Source: Candidatus Aphodoplasma excrementigallinarum
GTDB lineage: Bacteria > Bacillota > Clostridia > UBA1381 > UMGS1253
Reading direction: 5' to 3'
DNA length: 17,073 nucleotides
Assembly (NCBI GenBank): GCA_018713805.1
Contig: DVOF01000029.1
Span: forward strand, 1 to 17,073
Shown here one piece after another: positions 14,277 to 17,073 of this stretch. Each line of letters begins with the position of its first letter. Positions within the stretch are counted from its first letter, which is position 1. The notes beneath the pieces are model-generated. The model did not search any database. It had not been told where the DNA came from and saw only the letters and a program-made list of their open reading frames with translations. A program made the position numbers and the translations under genes.

Positions 14277-14882
14277 CTATATGCCAAGACCGCTGATTTT
14301 CAAAAATTCCTCCCGCTGCTGCTCGAGCATGGCGGCAAGCGTTTTGTTCACCGCCGTGTGCGTATCTGCGTTGACCGCCTTCACACCGCCGACCACGTCG
14401 TGCGCGGCGTCGAGCAGCTCGACCCGGCAGCCCGTGTCCGCGCTTAGTCGCTGTGCGTGCGCAGCGTCCGTTTCGTTTAAATAAAGAATCACATTCCCCG
14501 CGCCGAGCGCGCCGGTAGCAAGTTGCGCCGTACGCAGCAGCCACGGGTAGTACGCTTCGCTTTTGACAAACTTCATCACCTCGCCGCGTACCGCCGCCAT
14601 CACTTCCTCTGTGATTTCGCTGCGCCGCGCGGACAACTGCCGCTTGCAGGAGAGCTTCTCCCGGCTTACCGCCTCATTCGTCGCACGGGTCAGCTCGGCG
14701 CGGGCGCGCTGGATTTTTTCATACGCCTGTTTGTAGAGGGCAAGCTCCGTCTCGTCGGCCATGCGCGCCCACCGCTCGTCCAGCTCGCGCGTCAGCGCTG
14801 CGTTCTGCTGCGCCGCGTCGCTCGTTACATAGCGCGCAAAGCTTTGCAGTTTTGCGCTGTCGTTGATTTTCCCTGCCGCCAT
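14277..14882 (-). CDS. atpE: V/A-type ATPase subunit E (peripheral stalk)
   Basis: A 201-residue peripheral-stalk subunit that holds the head stationary against the membrane sector. The N-terminal half (about 25-95) is a charged helix rich in Glu, Arg and Ala that would form the stalk coiled coil (YKQAYEKIQRARAELTRATN). The C-terminal half is a globular domain with the family's pattern CRVELLDAAHDVVGGVKAVN and a final helix LAAMLEQQREEFLKISGLGI. Sequence in this family is weakly conserved, so the operon position, directly before AtpA, strengthens the call. A GGGGTGA ribosome binding site lies about four bases before the ATG. It follows the HD-domain gene after 39 bases. Confidence 0.9.
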   Translation of the reverse strand: MAAGKINDSAKLQSFARYVTSDAAQQNAALTRELDERWARMADETELALYKQAYEKIQRARAELTRATNEAVSREKLSCKRQLSARRSEITEEVMAAVRGEVMKFVKSEAYYPWLLRTAQLATGALGAGNVILYLNETDAAHAQRLSADTGCRVELLDAAHDVVGGVKAVNADTHTAVNKTLAAMLEQQREEFLKISGLGI

Positions 14883-14921
14883 TTTCTCACCCCGCTCCGG
14901 CTAATTCATACTAAAACCGCT

Positions 14922-15602
14922 TTACGGTTCTATCTCGTCTACAAGCAGTCGCCTACCGCATTCGTACGGCTCGCGCACCTCGCGCAGCAGGCTGTTATAA
15001 AAGGCCTCGGCGGCTCCCTGCCGCTGCGCCGCAATTTCCCGTCCCTTCTGGGTAAACAGCCGTTCCCCTATGCCTTGCAGCTTTCGCTTATACTCCTGAA
15101 AAAAGGAGGGCGCCGTATCCGCTTCCCCGTCCGACACCGTGCTGTCCGGCAAAAGCGTATAGAGCGGCTCCGCCATCTGTCCCTGATAGAGCAACGTCCG
15201 CGCCACGCCGACCGCGCCGCACACGTCGATTTTGTCCGCGTCGTAGAGGATTTTCGCCTCTATGCTGACAGGCGGGCTGCCCTTCCGGAACCGGTGCGTT
15301 GCAACAGCGGCGCGCACATGCGCGGCAAACGGCTCCGAAAACCCGTTTTTCACCAAAAATGCAAACGCCATCTCCGCTCCCACCGCCGCATGGCACAACG
15401 CAGGGTTTTCAAACTGCGCCTGCCGGCCGATGTCGTGGAGCAGGCACGCCGCAATCAAAACGTCGCGGTCGGCCCTTTTCTCCGTCTGTGCAATTTCAAG
15501 CGCCAGATACAGCACGCGGTAGATGTGCTCTGTGTCGTGCGCGCTGTCCTGCATGCAGGCGCGCATGTAAGCTTCTATCTTTAAAAAGGCTTCGCGTTTC
15601 AT
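14922..15602 (-). CDS. HD-domain phosphohydrolase-like protein inside the ATPase operon
   Basis: A 226-residue protein of the HD superfamily, metal-dependent phosphohydrolases. The expected metal and catalytic residues are visible: His26 in HDTEHIYRV, His56-Asp57 in AACLLHDIGR, His103 in ATHRF and Asp121/Asp125 in YDADKID. The layout resembles the uncharacterised YedJ/YpgQ-like HD hydrolases; nucleotides are plausible substrates, but none is shown. I chose the ATG at 15602 because GGGGG stands seven bases upstream; a TTG nine codons earlier has no such site. It is set between subunits F and E with 37- and 39-base gaps in the same direction and is therefore almost certainly cotranscribed with the ATPase. 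It is not an ATPase subunit by sequence. Why it sits here is unknown. Confidence 0.85.
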   Translation of the reverse strand: MKREAFLKIEAYMRACMQDSAHDTEHIYRVLYLALEIAQTEKRADRDVLIAACLLHDIGRQAQFENPALCHAAVGAEMAFAFLVKNGFSEPFAAHVRAAVATHRFRKGSPPVSIEAKILYDADKIDVCGAVGVARTLLYQGQMAEPLYTLLPDSTVSDGEADTAPSFFQEYKRKLQGIGERLFTQKGREIAAQRQGAAEAFYNSLLREVREPYECGRRLLVDEIEP

Positions 15603-15639
15603 CGTTTGTCCCCCTGTTCTCCGTCCCAATCCAAAGAAA

Positions 15640-15948
15640 TTACAGCTTCAGCCCAATCGCGTCGCGGATATAGTCGGTGATGGCGTTCTGGTTTTTGTCC
15701 AGGCCGTGCCGGTCCGGGATGCTCACAATCAGCGGGCGCGTATGCTCCAACTTGACTTTGGACACGTAGTCCGCCGCGTCGCGCTGCGCCTTCTGCGTCA
15801 TAAGTACGACCGCAATCTCTTTATCCGCCAAAACGCGGTCAAGCGCGGCGCGCACTTCCGTCTCGCCGTGCGCCACGCAGCCTTCAATCCCGGCGAGCCG
15901 CATCCCCGTCCTCGTGTCGACATTGTCGCTGATGACATACATCTTCAT
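15640..15948 (-). CDS. atpF: V/A-type ATPase subunit F
   Basis: A 102-residue small subunit that binds the D subunit in the central stalk and modulates rotation. It begins KMYVISDNVDTRTGMRLAGI, the typical SDxDTxxGFRLAGI-like start, and has VVLMTQKAQRDAADYV and LIVSIPDRHG. It fits the family length of about 100. Its AGGAGG site overlaps the stop codon of subunit K, seven bases before the ATG, which indicates coupled translation. In the better-known operons F stands between C and A; here it directly follows K. Confidence 0.95.
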   Translation of the reverse strand: MKMYVISDNVDTRTGMRLAGIEGCVAHGETEVRAALDRVLADKEIAVVLMTQKAQRDAADYVSKVKLEHTRPLIVSIPDRHGLDKNQNAITDYIRDAIGLKL

Positions 15949-15959
15949 ACTGCGGCCTC

Positions 15960-16382
15960 CTACATCTGTCCAAGGATCATGAACGTGACAAGCAGGCCGT
16001 AGAGCGCAATGCCCTCCGCCAACGCGACGAAGATGAGCGCCTTACCCATGATCTTGTCGTTTTCGCTGATTGCGCCGAGCGCCGCGCTCGCCGCCGCGGC
16101 AACCGCAATACCCGCGCCGATACACGCAAGCCCTGTCACAAGCGCCGCCGCAAGATACGCCATTCCATCGCCCGCGGCGGCTGCGGCTGTTTCCGCAGCC
16201 GTATCCGCCAGCGCAGGCGTGGTCGTAAATGCGCACACTGTCGCCACAAGCACAACGGAGAAAAAGGAGATCACATTTGCTGCGAGCATCCCCTTGCCGT
16301 GCTTTTTCCCCATCCTGAGGTATGCGATAAGCGGCACCGCCACACTCAGAATCAATGCGATGGACGTAATTGTAACCAACAT
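15960..16382 (-). CDS. atpK: V/A-type ATPase subunit K (membrane rotor ring)
   Basis: A 140-residue hydrophobic proteolipid that forms the ion-carrying c/K ring. Four membrane segments are visible: about residues 1-23, 31-53, 73-103 and 111-138. The last two form the classic hairpin (LACIGAGIAVAAAASAALGA, then KALIFVALAEGIALYGLLVT) with the ion-binding glutamate in ALAEG. The first two segments lack a matching carboxylate and Gly/Ala pattern. They are joined to the hairpin by an Ala/Thr-rich loop (about 53-72), so one ion site per four segments is expected. The start at 16382 is set by GGAGGG six bases upstream; the frame stays open further up, into the end of subunit I. Whether the ion is sodium or a proton cannot be decided here. 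Confidence 0.93.
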   Translation of the reverse strand: MLVTITSIALILSVAVPLIAYLRMGKKHGKGMLAANVISFFSVVLVATVCAFTTTPALADTAAETAAAAAGDGMAYLAAALVTGLACIGAGIAVAAAASAALGAISENDKIMGKALIFVALAEGIALYGLLVTFMILGQM

Positions 16383-16395
16383 GGCAAACCCTCCG

Positions 16396-17073
16396 TTACT
16401 TTTGATTGATATTCTGAAACGCTTTCCCGTCTCCGACAAAAAAGCGCGAAAACATTTCGTAATATTCCAGACGCAGAACCTGTATCCCGACGATCAGCCC
16501 CTCGAGGCCGATTACGAGCGCATTGCCGAGCACCTGTACGACGAGGCTGCCGCCTTGCGCCATATCGGACAGCAGGAACACCACGCTCATCATCCCGACG
16601 TGGTTTAAGGCAAACGCCCCCACACGGATAAACGACATTGTGTTAGTGACAAAGCTGAGCAAAATCTCAAACAGCTCAAAAAACTTCTCAACGATAAACA
16701 TGCCCTTCTGCTTTGGCATCCAATCCTTTTTCTTCTCGACCAGGAGCGAGAGCGGCTCCTGCAAAAAAATCATCACGAGCGGCAAGACGAGGCAAATGCC
16801 AATCAGCCACGGCGCAATCTGGAACCCAAAGTTTAAAAACAAGCTCAGGCCTGTTATAATGGCGGCGAAGTAGAACACCAGCCCGGCCAGCCCGTTCTGG
16901 GAAAAGAGCGCGCGCCCCGCGTCCTTCGCCTTGATTGCATTGATGATATTTAGCACCATGGCAAACCCAAGAATCACCACGCCGAGCGCCACGGCGGCAA
17001 TCAGCATGAAGTTCATCTTCTCCATAGGGTGAATCAGGCCGGGCAGAATGTCCTCATACCCAAACACCGAGCC
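16396..17073 (-). CDS. atpI: V/A-type ATPase subunit I, C-terminal part (cut by window edge)
   Basis: The last 225 codons of the membrane stator subunit that provides the ion half-channels next to the K ring. Several membrane segments are visible, and the family's essential arginine lies in NTMSFIRVGAFALNHVGM. The visible start SVFGYEDILPGLIHPME corresponds to the middle of full-length proteins of about 620-660 residues, so the N-terminal two thirds lie beyond the right edge. The GTG at 17067 is inside the conserved motif and is not the real start. Subunit K follows after 13 bases. Any subunit C gene would have to lie upstream of this one or elsewhere. Confidence 0.93.
   Translation of the reverse strand, partial: GSVFGYEDILPGLIHPMEKMNFMLIAAVALGVVILGFAMVLNIINAIKAKDAGRALFSQNGLAGLVFYFAAIITGLSLFLNFGFQIAPWLIGICLVLPLVMIFLQEPLSLLVEKKKDWMPKQKGMFIVEKFFELFEILLSFVTNTMSFIRVGAFALNHVGMMSVVFLLSDMAQGGSLVVQVLGNALVIGLEGLIVGIQVLRLEYYEMFSRFFVGDGKAFQNINQK

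Overview
The window reads like a chromosomal segment from a fairly GC-rich Clostridia-type Firmicute. Support for this comes from the gene families (a PRD-type PTS regulator, an operon-encoded HPr/EI, a V/A-type ATPase operon, a TatD-associated radical SAM protein), the strong AGGAGG-type ribosome binding sites, and a bacterial class A RNase P RNA rather than the class B form typical of Bacilli. I cannot name a genus from sequence alone.

Layout. (1) Positions 1-5120, minus strand: a PTS operon in the order regulator, HPr, enzyme I, fructose-type EIIA, EIIB, EIIC (EIIC runs off the left edge). It supplies a whole phosphorelay from PEP to sugar, together with a multidomain regulator that carries its own EIIB-like and EIIA-like modules. 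(2) 5121-5743: an AT-rich intergenic region holding the regulator's probable -10 element. It also holds a plus-strand unit with a consensus-like promoter, a roughly 220-nt foldable transcript and a perfect hairpin terminator. I read this as an unassigned structured small RNA, and it is the most interesting item here. (3) 5744-6649, plus strand: a PAS domain and a GNAT acetyltransferase in one reading frame, joined at a run of eight A's. The GNAT part keeps its own ribosome binding site. (4) 6682-7030, minus strand: rnpB with its own promoter, sharing a bidirectional terminator with the PAS/GNAT gene. (5) 7063-9025, minus strand: a URO-D superfamily enzyme preceded by a secreted WG-repeat protein, transcribed from a promoter divergent to (6). 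(6) 9164-9691, plus strand: an XRE-type regulator with a palindrome at its own start of transcription. (7) 9759-17073, minus strand: the V/A-type ATPase operon I(partial)-K-F-[HD protein]-E-A-B-D, followed by a TatD-associated radical SAM protein and a terminator shared with the XRE gene. No subunit C gene is present in the visible part.

How the genes work together. In the PTS operon, phosphate should pass from PEP to EI, HPr, EIIA, EIIB and then to a sugar entering through EIIC. The regulator's PRD, EIIB-like and EIIA-like modules can sense that flow. The ATPase operon supplies nearly all subunits of a rotary ion-translocating ATPase. The remaining genes are separate short transcription units bounded by recognisable promoters and terminators. 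I see no CRISPR array, tRNA, insertion sequence or prophage structure.
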